This document shows, piece by piece, positions 19,082 to 27,397 of a DNA stretch of 41,163 nt (position 1 is the stretch's first letter; the number at the start of each line of letters is the position of its first letter). The position numbers were made by a program, and so were the translations under genes. This stretch comes from a virus. The stretch is taken from IMG/VR virus record IMGVR_UViG_3300036852_000130, positions 1 through 41,163 of that record. The stretch is one strand, 5' to 3'. The notes below the pieces were generated by a model, which was not told where the DNA came from, made no database searches, and saw only the letters and a list, made by a program, of their open reading frames with translations.

Positions 19082-21022
19082 GTGGATCAGATCGAAATCC
19101 CGGGAACAGAGAAGTCACCGCCCAGCGGCAAGCGCGGGCGCCCGCGCAAGTGGGCCACTCAAGCCGAGCGACGGCAACACGAAAAAGAGAAGCGCGCCGC
19201 GCGGGCGAAAAAACGCCGCGCGGAAATCGACACTGATCCGAAAGCGCGGCGACAGCGCGCCATTGCGCTGCATATGGCGGCGATCTCCGGCCCACCGCCC
19301 GCATTGCAGGTCCGTGACGATGATCTAGCGGAGCTGGCGACCGACTTCCCGAACGTCGCCGAGGCGCTGCAATACGCGCGTGACGTGCTGACTTCGCACG
19401 TGATCGCATGCGAATGGGTGCGCCGCGCCTGCAAGCGCCACGAGCACGATCTCGCGCGCATCGAGGCGGCGGACTGGCCCTACACGTTCAACGCCCAGAA
19501 GGCCGAGCGTGCGCTGCGCGCCATTCAGATGTTCCGCGAGGTGCGCGGGCCGCGCGCGGGCAAGCGATTCCGATTCGGCCCGTGGCAAAAGTTCATCGTG
19601 GGCAGCCTGTTCGGCTGGGTCGATAAGACCACGGGCCTACGTAGATTCCACTATGCGTTCGTCGCCGTGCCGCGCGGCAACGGCAAGTCATCGCTCGCCG
19701 CCGCGCTGTGCCTGCTGATGCTGGCGCTCGACGGCGAAGGCGGCGCCGAGGTCTACGCAGCGGCGGTCACGCGCGATCAGGCGCGCATCGTGTTCAACCT
19801 CGCGCAGCACATGGCCCGCACGGACGCCGCCTTCCGCGCGAAGTACGGCGTTTCCATTCACGCGCACGCGGTCGTGCAGGACGCCACCGCGAGCACGTTC
19901 CGTTCGCTGTCGCGCGATGCGAACGCCCTGGACGGGCTCAACGTGCACTTCGCGGTGCTCGACGAGCTGGCCGCTCACAAGACCCGGGAAATCCATGACG
20001 TGCTGGTGACCGCGACCGGCAAGCGTTCGCAGCCGCTGCTGTTCTCGATCACCACGGCGGGCGCGAATCAATCGGGCATCGGCTACGAACAGTGGAAGTA
20101 CGCCATGAAGGTGCTGCGCGGCGAGTCGGAGGACGAAGCCTTCTTCGGCATCGTCTACACGCTCGACGATGCCGACGACTGGCAAGACCCCGCGAGCTGG
20201 GCGAAAGCCAACCCGAATTTCGGCAGTTCAGTGAACCCGGACACCATCGCGACGCTGGCGCATCGCGCGCGGCAGATCGCGAGCCAGCAAACCGCTTTCA
20301 AGCAAAAGCACCTGAATATCTGGACGAATGCCGCTGTTTCCTGGATGAACATGCTGCAGTGGGACGCGTGCGCCGACGCGCCGCCCGAGGCGGAATTCAA
20401 CGGCGAGGAATGCGTCATCGGCCTGGACCTCGCGGCGAAGATTGACTTGGCGGCGCGCGTCAAGGTGTTCGCACGGGTGCTGGATGGCGTCACCCACTAC
20501 TACGTGTTCGCGCACTTCTATCTACCGGAAGCCGCCATCGTGGACGGGCGCAACGCGAGCTATCAAACGTGGGAAGCCGAGAACTGGATCACGGCAACCC
20601 CGGGCGAAGTCATCGACTTCGATGCGATCCAGCTCGACCTGCAGACCGACGCCACGCACCATCGCTTGTTAGACGTGGCATATGATCCGTGGCAGGCGTT
20701 GAAGCTCGCCGCCGATCTCGCGGCGTTCGATATCCCGGTGATCGAATACCGGCCGACCGTCGCGAACTTCTCCCCGGCGATGAAAGAGATTGACGCGCTT
20801 GTTAGGCAGGGCCGACTGCACCACAACGGAAACCCCGTGCTGCGCTGGAACGTCGCGTGCGTGGAAGTCATGGAAGATTTCAAGGGCAATATCTACCCGC
20901 GCAAGGATCGGGATGATCCGCTGCAGAAAATCGATGGGCTGGTCGCGCTGCTGATGGCGATGGGCCGGCGCATGGCGCTTGAAGCGTCCCCCGAGTCGGC
21001 CCCCACACTGACGTTCGTCTGA
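19082..21022 (+). CDS. terL: Terminase large subunit (Terminase_1/HK97-like)
   Basis: A 646-residue protein from GTG 19082 (AAGGTG 7 bases upstream). A basic coiled extension (residues 15-60, GKRGRPRKWATQAERRQHEK) precedes the ATPase. Walker A is PRGNGKSS (197-204) and Walker B AVLDE (291-295) with the coupling motif ITTAG nearby. The RNase H-like nuclease begins with IGLDLAAK (D449); a later VAYDPWQA and a C-terminal KIDGLVALLMAMGR fit the Terminase_1 family. It pumps DNA into proheads and makes the packaging cuts. F-Y-L-P at 20518 uses the heptamer. The basic N-terminal tail is longer than usual. Confidence 0.95.
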   Translation: MDQIEIPGTEKSPPSGKRGRPRKWATQAERRQHEKEKRAARAKKRRAEIDTDPKARRQRAIALHMAAISGPPPALQVRDDDLAELATDFPNVAEALQYARDVLTSHVIACEWVRRACKRHEHDLARIEAADWPYTFNAQKAERALRAIQMFREVRGPRAGKRFRFGPWQKFIVGSLFGWVDKTTGLRRFHYAFVAVPRGNGKSSLAAALCLLMLALDGEGGAEVYAAAVTRDQARIVFNLAQHMARTDAAFRAKYGVSIHAHAVVQDATASTFRSLSRDANALDGLNVHFAVLDELAAHKTREIHDVLVTATGKRSQPLLFSITTAGANQSGIGYEQWKYAMKVLRGESEDEAFFGIVYTLDDADDWQDPASWAKANPNFGSSVNPDTIATLAHRARQIASQQTAFKQKHLNIWTNAAVSWMNMLQWDACADAPPEAEFNGEECVIGLDLAAKIDLAARVKVFARVLDGVTHYYVFAHFYLPEAAIVDGRNASYQTWEAENWITATPGEVIDFDAIQLDLQTDATHHRLLDVAYDPWQALKLAADLAAFDIPVIEYRPTVANFSPAMKEIDALVRQGRLHHNGNPVLRWNVACVEVMEDFKGNIYPRKDRDDPLQKIDGLVALLMAMGRRMALEASPESAPTLTFV

Positions 21023-21151
21023 TCCAGACCGCATAGTCATCGCGCAAGATCAATACGCATCGCGCTGCGCTGGGCCTCTAACTATACGCGGCGATGCGTT
21101 TCACGTGGAACGTTGACGCTGCACCAGCACGCGCCTACATTCGCGCGCATT

Positions 21152-21176
21152 CGGGCGACGGTTCATCCGGTCCCGC
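21152..21176. repeat. 25-bp hairpin element, copy 2
   Basis: Identical over 25 bases to copy 1 (CGGGCGACGGTTCA then TCCGGTCCCGC). It lies in the gap after TerL, 20 bases before the possible small gene at 21197. Confidence 0.75.
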
Positions 21177-21196
21177 TACCTCGGCTGAGGAACGCG

Positions 21197-21292
21197 ATGC
21201 CTGAATCCCTGTCAACGGCTTCCCGCCATCGTCCGTCTCGCGCGACACGCGAGCGTGTTCCGAAGCCCGCTCCCGCTCCCCCCAAAACGTAA
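21197..21292 (+). CDS. Possible 31-residue protein after TerL
   Basis: ATG 21197 has GAGGAA 4 bases upstream. The product is MPESLSTASRHRPSRATRER followed by a Pro/Ala/Lys tail ending PPKT. It lies between copies 2 and 3 of the 25-bp element, each of which precedes a gene start, and this favours translation. The composition is basic and unstructured. It could be a small virion or scaffold peptide, or chance. I am unsure it is expressed. Confidence 0.35.
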   Translation: MPESLSTASRHRPSRATRERVPKPAPAPPKT

Positions 21293-21307
21293 CTCTCCGC
21301 ACTCTCG

Positions 21308-21332
21308 CGGGCGACGGTTCACCCGGTCCCGC
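21308..21332. repeat. 25-bp hairpin element, copy 3
   Basis: Differs from copies 1 and 2 by one base (TTCACCC instead of TTCATCC, which adds a C in the loop-proximal strand). Located 22 bases before the ATG of the protease gene; the ribosome binding site TTAGGAG is just after it. Confidence 0.75.
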
Positions 21333-21354
21333 GCAACTCGTTAGGAGCTGCGCA

Positions 21355-21981
21355 ATGGATCGGACCATCGCCGACTTCCCGCACGTCATCCACCGCACCG
21401 CGTCGCTCGATATCGACGAGACGCAGGAACGCACGGTCCGCTTTGTCGCGAGCGATGAGACGGTCGACCGCTACGGCGACGTGATCATGGCGGACGGCTG
21501 GCAGCTCGAACAGTTCGCGCGCAACCCGATTTTCCTGTGGATGCACAGCCACGCGGCGCCCATCGGCACCGTGCCCGAAATCAAGGTCTGGGGCCAACGC
21601 CTGCTGGCGCGCGTGAAGTTCGCCGCGCCCGGCGTCTCTGAGCTTGCCGACTCGCTCTGGGCGCTGGTGAAGGCCCAGGTGCTGCGCGCGGTCTCGGTGG
21701 GATTCACCGTCAATTCTGAAAAGGATTACGAGCCGATCCGCGACGACAACGACCGCGTGACAGGCTTCCGCTATCTGCGGCAAGAATTGTTAGAGCTGTC
21801 GCTGGTCTCCGTGCCGGCGAACCCGAATGCGCTCGCGCTCGCCCGCTCGCTCAAACTTTCCGAACCCCTGATCGCCACCGCTCTCCCGCTGGACGCGTCT
21901 GTCATCGCGCGGCAGGGCGAGGCACGCCGCCGCATTCAACGGCTGCGCGTGCGTGGCTATCAACTCTCCGCGCCGCGTTAG
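21355..21981 (+). CDS. Prohead protease, HK97 U35-like
   Basis: A 208-residue protein with TTAGGAG 8 bases upstream. VRFVASDETVDRYGDVIMAD then FARNPIFLWMHSHAAPIGTV and VLRAVSVGFTVNSE carry the catalytic His (in MHSH, 64-66) and Ser (S114 in AVSVGF) of the herpes-like serine protease fold. ELLELSLVSVPANPNALALA is the typical end of the catalytic core. It cleaves the capsid delta domain during head maturation. It precedes the capsid gene as usual, but the portal is missing from its normal place upstream. Confidence 0.93.
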   Translation: MDRTIADFPHVIHRTASLDIDETQERTVRFVASDETVDRYGDVIMADGWQLEQFARNPIFLWMHSHAAPIGTVPEIKVWGQRLLARVKFAAPGVSELADSLWALVKAQVLRAVSVGFTVNSEKDYEPIRDDNDRVTGFRYLRQELLELSLVSVPANPNALALARSLKLSEPLIATALPLDASVIARQGEARRRIQRLRVRGYQLSAPR

Positions 21982-22012
21982 GCCCGTCGCCCTCTCACTT
22001 GGAATCAAAACC

Positions 22013-23353
22013 ATGACTGTCTCCGAACGCATTGCCGAACTGCTCAAGCAGCGCGCGGCAAAGGTGAAGGCGCTGGAGGAACTCTCGGAGAAATCCGAGA
22101 AAGAAAACCGCGCCATGAATGACGAAGAAAACGCCGCCTCCGACGAAGTGGAGAAGGCCATCGAGGACCTGGACGCCACCATCGAGCGGCTGAAAAAGCA
22201 GGAAGCGATCATCGCGCGAGGCTCGGCGCCGGCCGCTGCGCCGCGCATCACCATCGCCGCCGCGCCGAAGGGCATCCGCTTCGCGCGCATGTGTCTGGCA
22301 ATTGCCGCCTCGCGCGGCAACTTCATGCAGGCGCAGGAAATCGCCAAGATGCACTGGCCCGACGACACCGAAATGAATTCGATCCTGCGCGCGCAATCGA
22401 TGGGCATCACGCGCGCCGCCGTCGACGTGGGGAGCACCACGAACCCGGCGTGGGCCGGCGCGTTGGTGAACGCGGAAATCCTCTCGAATGAAATCATCGA
22501 ACTGGTGATGGCCGACGCGATCATCGGCAAGTTGACCCAGGTGCGCCGCGTCCCGTTCAACGTGCGCATCCCGCGAGAAATCGCGGCGATTGCTGCGGTG
22601 AAATGGGTCGGTCAGGGTCTCTCCAAGCCGGCCGGCAGAGGGGCCTATGACCTCGTGACCGTTCCATGGTCGAAAGTGTCGATCATCGTCGCCATCACCG
22701 AGGAGCTGGCGCGCTTCTCGAATCCGGCCGCCGAACAACTGATGCGCGATTCGTTGGTGCGATCCGTCAGCGGCTTCCTCGACGATCAGTTTGTAGATAG
22801 CACGATGGCGCCGGTCGCGAACGTTTCGCCCGGCGGTATCACGAACGGGCTGCCCGGTGGTCAGACGTTTGTGAGCGCCGGCAGCAGCGTGGAGGCCATT
22901 CAGCAGGACCTCGCGACCGCCGTTGGCATCTTGAACGCTGTCAGTGCACCGCGCGTGCCGACGTGGATCATGAACCCGCAGACGGCGATTGCCGTGGCGG
23001 CGAAGATCAACGCCTTCGGTCAGCCGGCGTTCCAGACGATGACGCTGAACCCGCCGACGCTGTTCGGTTACCCGGTGATTGTCAGTGCGTACTTGCCATC
23101 CACGCAGATCATCCTGCTCGACCAGCAGGGCGTGCTGCTGGCGATGGACAACACCGTCACGGTGGATGTGTCGCGCGAGGCGTCTGTGCAGATGGACGAC
23201 ACCCCGACCACCCCGCCGGCTCCGCTCGTGTCGTTCTGGCAGCAGAACCTGATCGGCCTCAAAGCCGAGCAGTTCGCCTACTGGCTGCGCGCGCGCGACA
23301 CCGACGTGGTGCTGATCACGGGTGTCGATTACGTCACCCCCACGCCGATCTAG
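22013..23353 (+). CDS. Major capsid protein, HK97 fold
   Basis: A 446-residue protein. I chose ATG 22013 (TVSERIAELLKQ) over an earlier in-frame start because the longer form only re-reads the end of the protease gene. Residues 1-70 are a highly charged coiled delta domain (KVKALEELSEKSEKENRAMN) that should be removed by the protease, probably in the Ala-rich APAAAPRITIAAAP stretch. The main HK97 fold follows (ALVNAEILSNEIIELVMADA to VDVSREASVQMDDTPTTPPA, then FAYWLRARDTDVVLITGVDY). The FVDS codons at 22794 carry the heptamer TAGATAG in the only stop-free frame. Confidence 0.95.
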   Translation: MTVSERIAELLKQRAAKVKALEELSEKSEKENRAMNDEENAASDEVEKAIEDLDATIERLKKQEAIIARGSAPAAAPRITIAAAPKGIRFARMCLAIAASRGNFMQAQEIAKMHWPDDTEMNSILRAQSMGITRAAVDVGSTTNPAWAGALVNAEILSNEIIELVMADAIIGKLTQVRRVPFNVRIPREIAAIAAVKWVGQGLSKPAGRGAYDLVTVPWSKVSIIVAITEELARFSNPAAEQLMRDSLVRSVSGFLDDQFVDSTMAPVANVSPGGITNGLPGGQTFVSAGSSVEAIQQDLATAVGILNAVSAPRVPTWIMNPQTAIAVAAKINAFGQPAFQTMTLNPPTLFGYPVIVSAYLPSTQIILLDQQGVLLAMDNTVTVDVSREASVQMDDTPTTPPAPLVSFWQQNLIGLKAEQFAYWLRARDTDVVLITGVDYVTPTPI

Positions 23354-23359
23354 GCGGCC

Positions 23360-23397
23360 TCGAATCCCGGCGCGCAGCGTTGCGCGCCGGGACTCGA
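23360..23397 (+). terminator. Strong hairpin after the capsid gene (attenuator or mRNA stabiliser)
   Basis: TCCCGGCGCGCA-GCGT-TGCGCGCCGGGA is a perfect 12-bp stem with a 4-base loop, extended by TCGA/TCGA beyond one mismatch. It starts 6 bases after the capsid stop. No T tract follows, so it is not a standard rho-independent terminator; it may reduce downstream transcription or protect the abundant capsid mRNA. Confidence 0.75.
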
Positions 23398-23410
23398 CCC
23401 ACGCGCCGCC

Positions 23411-24844
23411 GTGAACTACTTCGATAAAGCATTAGTTGGGCTGGTGAACTGGCGTACCAAACAAGCCTTCACCTCTCTGCCCGCGCCGCCCGGTTTCGGC
23501 GGCAACTCGCTCCCGCCGCTCTCGCACGGCTACGTACACGAGCCATTCCCCGGCGCGTGGCAGCAGAACAAAGAATGCTGGGGCCCCCAGGGCGTGTTCT
23601 CGGCGGTGTTCGCCTGCATCACGATCATTGCGGGCGATATTGCGAAACTTCCGCCGCTGATCTATCGCACGCTGCCGAATGGCGCGCGCGAGCCGGCCCC
23701 GGGTCATCCCGCACAGCGCGTGCTCGAAAAGCCGAACGCCTACCAGACACGCGTGGACTTCTGGGGCCAGTTCATGTCCTGCGCATTGTTCGCGGGCAAT
23801 ACGTACGTGCTCCTGGTGCGCGACGAACGCGGCGTGGTCGTGCAGATGCACATCCTCGACCCGCGTCGCGTCACCGTGAACGTCGCGCCGGACGGCAGCG
23901 TGTTCTATTACATCGGCGGAATTGAACAGCTCGCCCAACTACTCAAAACCGAGTACATCCCGGCGCGCGACATCATGCATCACCGGCTGCTGACGCTGAA
24001 TCACCCGATGATCGGCATCACGCCGCTGTATGCGGCCGGCATCTCCGCGATGACCGGGCAGACCATTCAGCAGAATTCTTTAGCCTTCTTCGCGAACATG
24101 AGCCGCGCGTCGGGTGTCCTCACGGCGCCGGGCAAGATTTCCCCCGATCTCGCCACGCGTCTCAAGAGCGAATGGGATCAGAACTTCAAGGGCGGACAGA
24201 TGGGCCGCACCGCCGTTCTCGGCGAAGGCATGAAGTGGGAGCCGCTGACCATTTCCGCCGCCGACGCACAGCTCATCGAGCAGTTGCGCTGGAACGTGGA
24301 GGACGTTGCGCGATGCTTCCGCGTCCCGAGCTACATGCTCACCGACGCGAACCGAATCTCTTTCAAGAATGCCGAACAGCTCGCGCGCCAGTATTACGCG
24401 CAGACCCTGCAGTACCACATTGAAAGCATCGAGACGCGGATCGATGCCGCCTTCGATCTCACGGGCGATGTGTATTGCGAGTTCGATCTCTCGGCGCTGC
24501 TGCGCATGGAATTCGACGCGCGCATGGCCGCGTACCAGACCGCCATTCAATCTGGCGTCCTCGCGATAAATGAGGCGCGCAAGTTAGAGCAACTTCCGCC
24601 CGCCGAGGGCGGCGAAGAACCGCTGGTGCAGATGCAGTACCGGCCGCTCTCAATGGCCGGTGATCCGGTGGACGCGTCTGTCAGCACGTCGCCAGCACCG
24701 CCACCGCCACCGCCGCCACCCGCCGACGATCCCGACCCCGACGAGCCGACGCCCGACGATGAGCAGACGCAGGCGGAGGAAGCCGCCGCGCTCGCCATTC
24801 TCGCGCGCGCGCGGGCGCTCCGTGGAATTCCGGCTCCCGCATGA
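23411..24844 (+). CDS. Portal protein, HK97 family
   Basis: A 477-residue protein from GTG 23411. VFACITIIAGDIAKLPPLIY, FWGQFMSCALFAGNTYVLLV, ILDPRRVTVNVAPDGSVFYY, GMKWEPLTISAADAQLIEQL and VARCFRVPSYMLTDANRISF are the conserved portal blocks. The last 60 residues are an unusual acidic, proline-rich tail (TSPAPPPPPPPPADDPDPDE). Twelve copies form the ring at the head vertex through which TerL pumps DNA. It lies after protease and capsid, whereas most HK97-type phages place it before them. Confidence 0.93.
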   Translation: MNYFDKALVGLVNWRTKQAFTSLPAPPGFGGNSLPPLSHGYVHEPFPGAWQQNKECWGPQGVFSAVFACITIIAGDIAKLPPLIYRTLPNGAREPAPGHPAQRVLEKPNAYQTRVDFWGQFMSCALFAGNTYVLLVRDERGVVVQMHILDPRRVTVNVAPDGSVFYYIGGIEQLAQLLKTEYIPARDIMHHRLLTLNHPMIGITPLYAAGISAMTGQTIQQNSLAFFANMSRASGVLTAPGKISPDLATRLKSEWDQNFKGGQMGRTAVLGEGMKWEPLTISAADAQLIEQLRWNVEDVARCFRVPSYMLTDANRISFKNAEQLARQYYAQTLQYHIESIETRIDAAFDLTGDVYCEFDLSALLRMEFDARMAAYQTAIQSGVLAINEARKLEQLPPAEGGEEPLVQMQYRPLSMAGDPVDASVSTSPAPPPPPPPPADDPDPDEPTPDDEQTQAEEAAALAILARARALRGIPAPA

Positions 24845-25956
24845 AGCCCGATCACTTACTGCTGGTGGTCGACGCGGTTTGCGAAGCCGTCAACCTACGG
24901 CTGCCCGCGCTCATCGAGGCGGCGGTGCGCGGAAGCCTCGCGCCGGCCGTGGCGCCGGCCGCTGTCGCCGCGATTCGCGAGCTGCAGCAAGCATTCGTGG
25001 CTGCCGCCGTCGCCGAGACCATGCAGGCGCAGGAAGCGCGCGTCAGCGAATTCCGCCACATCGATGAAACGACGCTCGCCCAGGTGCGCGAGGAATTGGC
25101 GCGAGCCAAGGGCGAATTCGAGGATCGGCTGCGCACGACCGCCGCCGCCGTCATCGCCGAACAGCGTCCGGCACTGCTCGCGTCCGCCGTGGCCGAGACC
25201 ATGCAGGCGCACGAGACACGCATCGGCGAATTCCGGCGCTTTGATGAAACAGTGCTCACCAAGATGCGCGAGGAATTGGACCGCCTGCGAGTCGAATTCG
25301 ACGACGGCTTGCAGAAGCATTACGCGGAAGTCCGCCGCGAGCTGAGTCACGAGACCGCGACCACGCTGACCGGCGCGCTCGCCAATCGAATGCAGGGCCC
25401 GCCGGGCCCGCCGGGCCGGGACGGCACGCTCGCGCCCTCGATTCATTGGAAGGAAGGCTTGCACGTGACGGCTGGCGCATGCGTGCAGCATCGCGGCGGT
25501 TTGTGGTTCGCGAATGCCGATTCCGACGTGGAGCCGGGCGCCGCGTGCTCGGGCTATTCGCTGCTGCTCGACGGGTGCGAACCATCGTCCATCGAACCGG
25601 ACGAGCGCGGGTTCCTGTTTGTCGTCTATCGCTTCGCGAGCGGCTTGGAGAAGCGGCTCCCGCTCAACTACCGGCCGATGCAGGACGCGGGCGTATGGGA
25701 TGCCGACCGCGACTATCTTCCCAACGACCTCGTGAGCTACGGCGGTTCTCTGTGGATCGCACGCGTCGGGCACTTCGCGCGCCGTCCTGGCACCGATACG
25801 GGCGGCGCGGCGTGGCGACTGGCCGTGAAGTGCGGCAAGGATGGCAAAGACGGCGAGCCGGGGCCGCCCGGTCCGGCTGGTGAACGCGGCCCGCCCGGCG
25901 AAGCGCCGCCACCCCCGCCGCGCAAGCGTGTCGTCGCGAACGGTGGCGCCTCATGA
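24841..25956 (+). CDS. Coiled-coil/collagen-like protein with carbohydrate-binding-like repeats
   Basis: A 371-residue protein, ATG overlapping the portal stop. Residues 54-105 and 115-165 are two copies of one coiled-coil unit (AVAETMQAQEARVSEFR, then AVAETMQAHETRIGEFR). GPPGPPGRDG (about 187) and GKDGKDGEPGPPGPAGERGP (about 335) are collagen triplets. Between them are two Trp-rich segments (HWKEGLHVTAG, then VWDADRDYLPNDLVSYGGSL) like chitin/carbohydrate-binding modules. The trimer-forming elements suggest a fibre on the capsid or head-tail joint that attaches to cell-surface sugars. It lies between portal and connector, not with tail fibres. Confidence 0.8.
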   Translation: MKPDHLLLVVDAVCEAVNLRLPALIEAAVRGSLAPAVAPAAVAAIRELQQAFVAAAVAETMQAQEARVSEFRHIDETTLAQVREELARAKGEFEDRLRTTAAAVIAEQRPALLASAVAETMQAHETRIGEFRRFDETVLTKMREELDRLRVEFDDGLQKHYAEVRRELSHETATTLTGALANRMQGPPGPPGRDGTLAPSIHWKEGLHVTAGACVQHRGGLWFANADSDVEPGAACSGYSLLLDGCEPSSIEPDERGFLFVVYRFASGLEKRLPLNYRPMQDAGVWDADRDYLPNDLVSYGGSLWIARVGHFARRPGTDTGGAAWRLAVKCGKDGKDGEPGPPGPAGERGPPGEAPPPPPRKRVVANGGAS

Positions 25957-26615
25957 GCGTCCCGGCCGCCTTTCTCCCGGCGGGAACATTCCCGACGATG
26001 GCGCAGCTCAAGGCGATGCTCGGCATTCCGCCCGAGGACACCTCGAAAGACGCCGCGATCCAGCAGCAGTTCAGCACGGTCGTCACGGAAATCGAGGACT
26101 ACCTGGGGCGCGGCATCAAGGAACTTGATCAGGGCGAACGCTTCGAGCCGCCGGACACGAGGGATCAGCGCCTTTTCCTTTGGCGCTTCCCGATCATCAC
26201 CGTGAACATCGTTCAGGTGAATTTTGTCCCGATCACCGGCTATCGAATTTTCCAGGCACAAGGGGTGATCGAACTACCGAACGCGTGCTGCAACTGGCCG
26301 CGCTACGGATGCGCCGAAGCCCCGAAGATTGAGGTCAGTTATCGCGGCGGCTACGCCGACAATTCATTCCCGTGGCCGCTGTGGGACGCGATTGTCCGCA
26401 CGTTCAACGCGCGTTGGGCGCAGACCAACGGCTCCGGCACCACGCCGCCGGTCGCCACGCCGGTCAGAGGCTGGAGCGCGGACGGCCTGTCGATCCAGCT
26501 AAACGACACGGTGCAGGGTCAAGGGTCTCTCAGCGATGACGTGATCCCGCCCGAGCTGATGCCCGTGGCGGCGCAGCTCGATCCGTTCCGCAGGCGCTTC
26601 GTGACGGGCGTATGA
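25953..26615 (+). CDS. Head-tail connector, gp6-like
   Basis: A 220-residue protein. AAFLPAGTFPTMAQLKAMLG and VVTEIEDYLGRGIKELDQGE start an all-helical adaptor domain. VIELPNACCNWP, ISYRGGYADNSFPWPLWDAI and VRTFNARWAQ match the HK97 gp6 / lambda gpW-FII type adaptor family (Phage_connect_1). It forms a ring under the portal. ATG overlaps the previous gene by 4 bases. The long acidic C-terminal part (GSLSDDVIPPELMPVAAQLD) is usual. Confidence 0.85.
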   Translation: MSVPAAFLPAGTFPTMAQLKAMLGIPPEDTSKDAAIQQQFSTVVTEIEDYLGRGIKELDQGERFEPPDTRDQRLFLWRFPIITVNIVQVNFVPITGYRIFQAQGVIELPNACCNWPRYGCAEAPKIEVSYRGGYADNSFPWPLWDAIVRTFNARWAQTNGSGTTPPVATPVRGWSADGLSIQLNDTVQGQGSLSDDVIPPELMPVAAQLDPFRRRFVTGV

Positions 26616-26618
26616 CGC

Positions 26619-26954
26619 ATGAGCTTCACACCCGTGCCCGCCGAAATGATTCGCATGTGGCAGGACAGCCTGTCTATCTACGGGCGCCACATCGATTACG
26701 TGGAGGAATCGGTAAACCCGGCCATTGGCCGTCCCATGCGCGCGCGGGTGCACTACCTCACCGCCGCCGAGCTGATCAACAGCATCGAGCAATACGCCAT
26801 CCGCGTGACGGTGGATGCGCGGCAGTTCGTGATACGAGCACCGCAGAAAGGCGACACGGTGATTGTCGACAACGGGCGGCGCGGCGTCATGAGCGTGTCT
26901 CCCATCTCGGTCGGGCCCACGATATTTGCCTATTCGCTCGGGGTGCAGGGATGA
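26619..26954 (+). CDS. Head-closure (stopper) protein candidate
   Basis: A 111-residue mostly beta protein: MWQDSLSIYGRHIDYVEESV, TAAELINSIEQYAIRVTVDA and RQFVIRAPQKGDTVIVDNGR resemble SPP1 gp16/HK97 gp7-type stoppers and other head-closure proteins that bind below the adaptor ring. Position, size and fold pattern are the basis. S-I-Y codons at 26674 contain a heptamer. It ends in ATGA with the next gene. Confidence 0.65.
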   Translation: MSFTPVPAEMIRMWQDSLSIYGRHIDYVEESVNPAIGRPMRARVHYLTAAELINSIEQYAIRVTVDARQFVIRAPQKGDTVIVDNGRRGVMSVSPISVGPTIFAYSLGVQG

Positions 26955-27385
26955 GCGCGGACTACGTTCGCACTCAGCTCACGGCCGCGATTGCGCCGAT
27001 CTTGGTGCCGCTCGGCTTTACGTTTTTCGAGACGATCAATCGCGCGCATCGGGCCGCCGAACTGCCGAAGCCGGGCTGGTACACGGTCGACTTCGTGCCT
27101 GCCACGGCCCCGCCGATCTCACTCGGCACGCCGCAACTGTTCCGCGAAACCGGCTCTTGCGTGGTCGTCATTTTCACCGCCCAGGACATCACCGACACCG
27201 ACGCCGTTGACGCCGCCGAAGTAGTTAGGGACGCAATGGTGCATTTTCAGGTGGCGGACGTGGCCGGAAATTCACTTCGCGTGCTCGACTGCGGGCCGCC
27301 CAACGACGCGGACGGCGGCGATTTTCGTGGCGCTTGGTACGCCATCACCGTCGACATCGCCTACCAATACGACCGTTTGCGCTAA
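26951..27385 (+). CDS. Tail terminator candidate (gpU-like)
   Basis: A 144-residue protein starting MSADYVRTQLTAAIAPILVP. A helix, then strands (YTVDFVPATAPPISLGTPQL, GSCVVVIFTAQDITDTDAVD), then a C-terminal strand (AWYAITVDIAYQYDRL) match the small alpha/beta fold of lambda gpU and HK97 gp10. The place just before the tube protein is where such genes lie. It should cap the tail tube and join it to the head. Sequence similarity within this family is low, so structure comparison would decide. Confidence 0.65.
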   Translation: MSADYVRTQLTAAIAPILVPLGFTFFETINRAHRAAELPKPGWYTVDFVPATAPPISLGTPQLFRETGSCVVVIFTAQDITDTDAVDAAEVVRDAMVHFQVADVAGNSLRVLDCGPPNDADGGDFRGAWYAITVDIAYQYDRLR

Positions 27386-27397
27386 GGAGTAACGACC

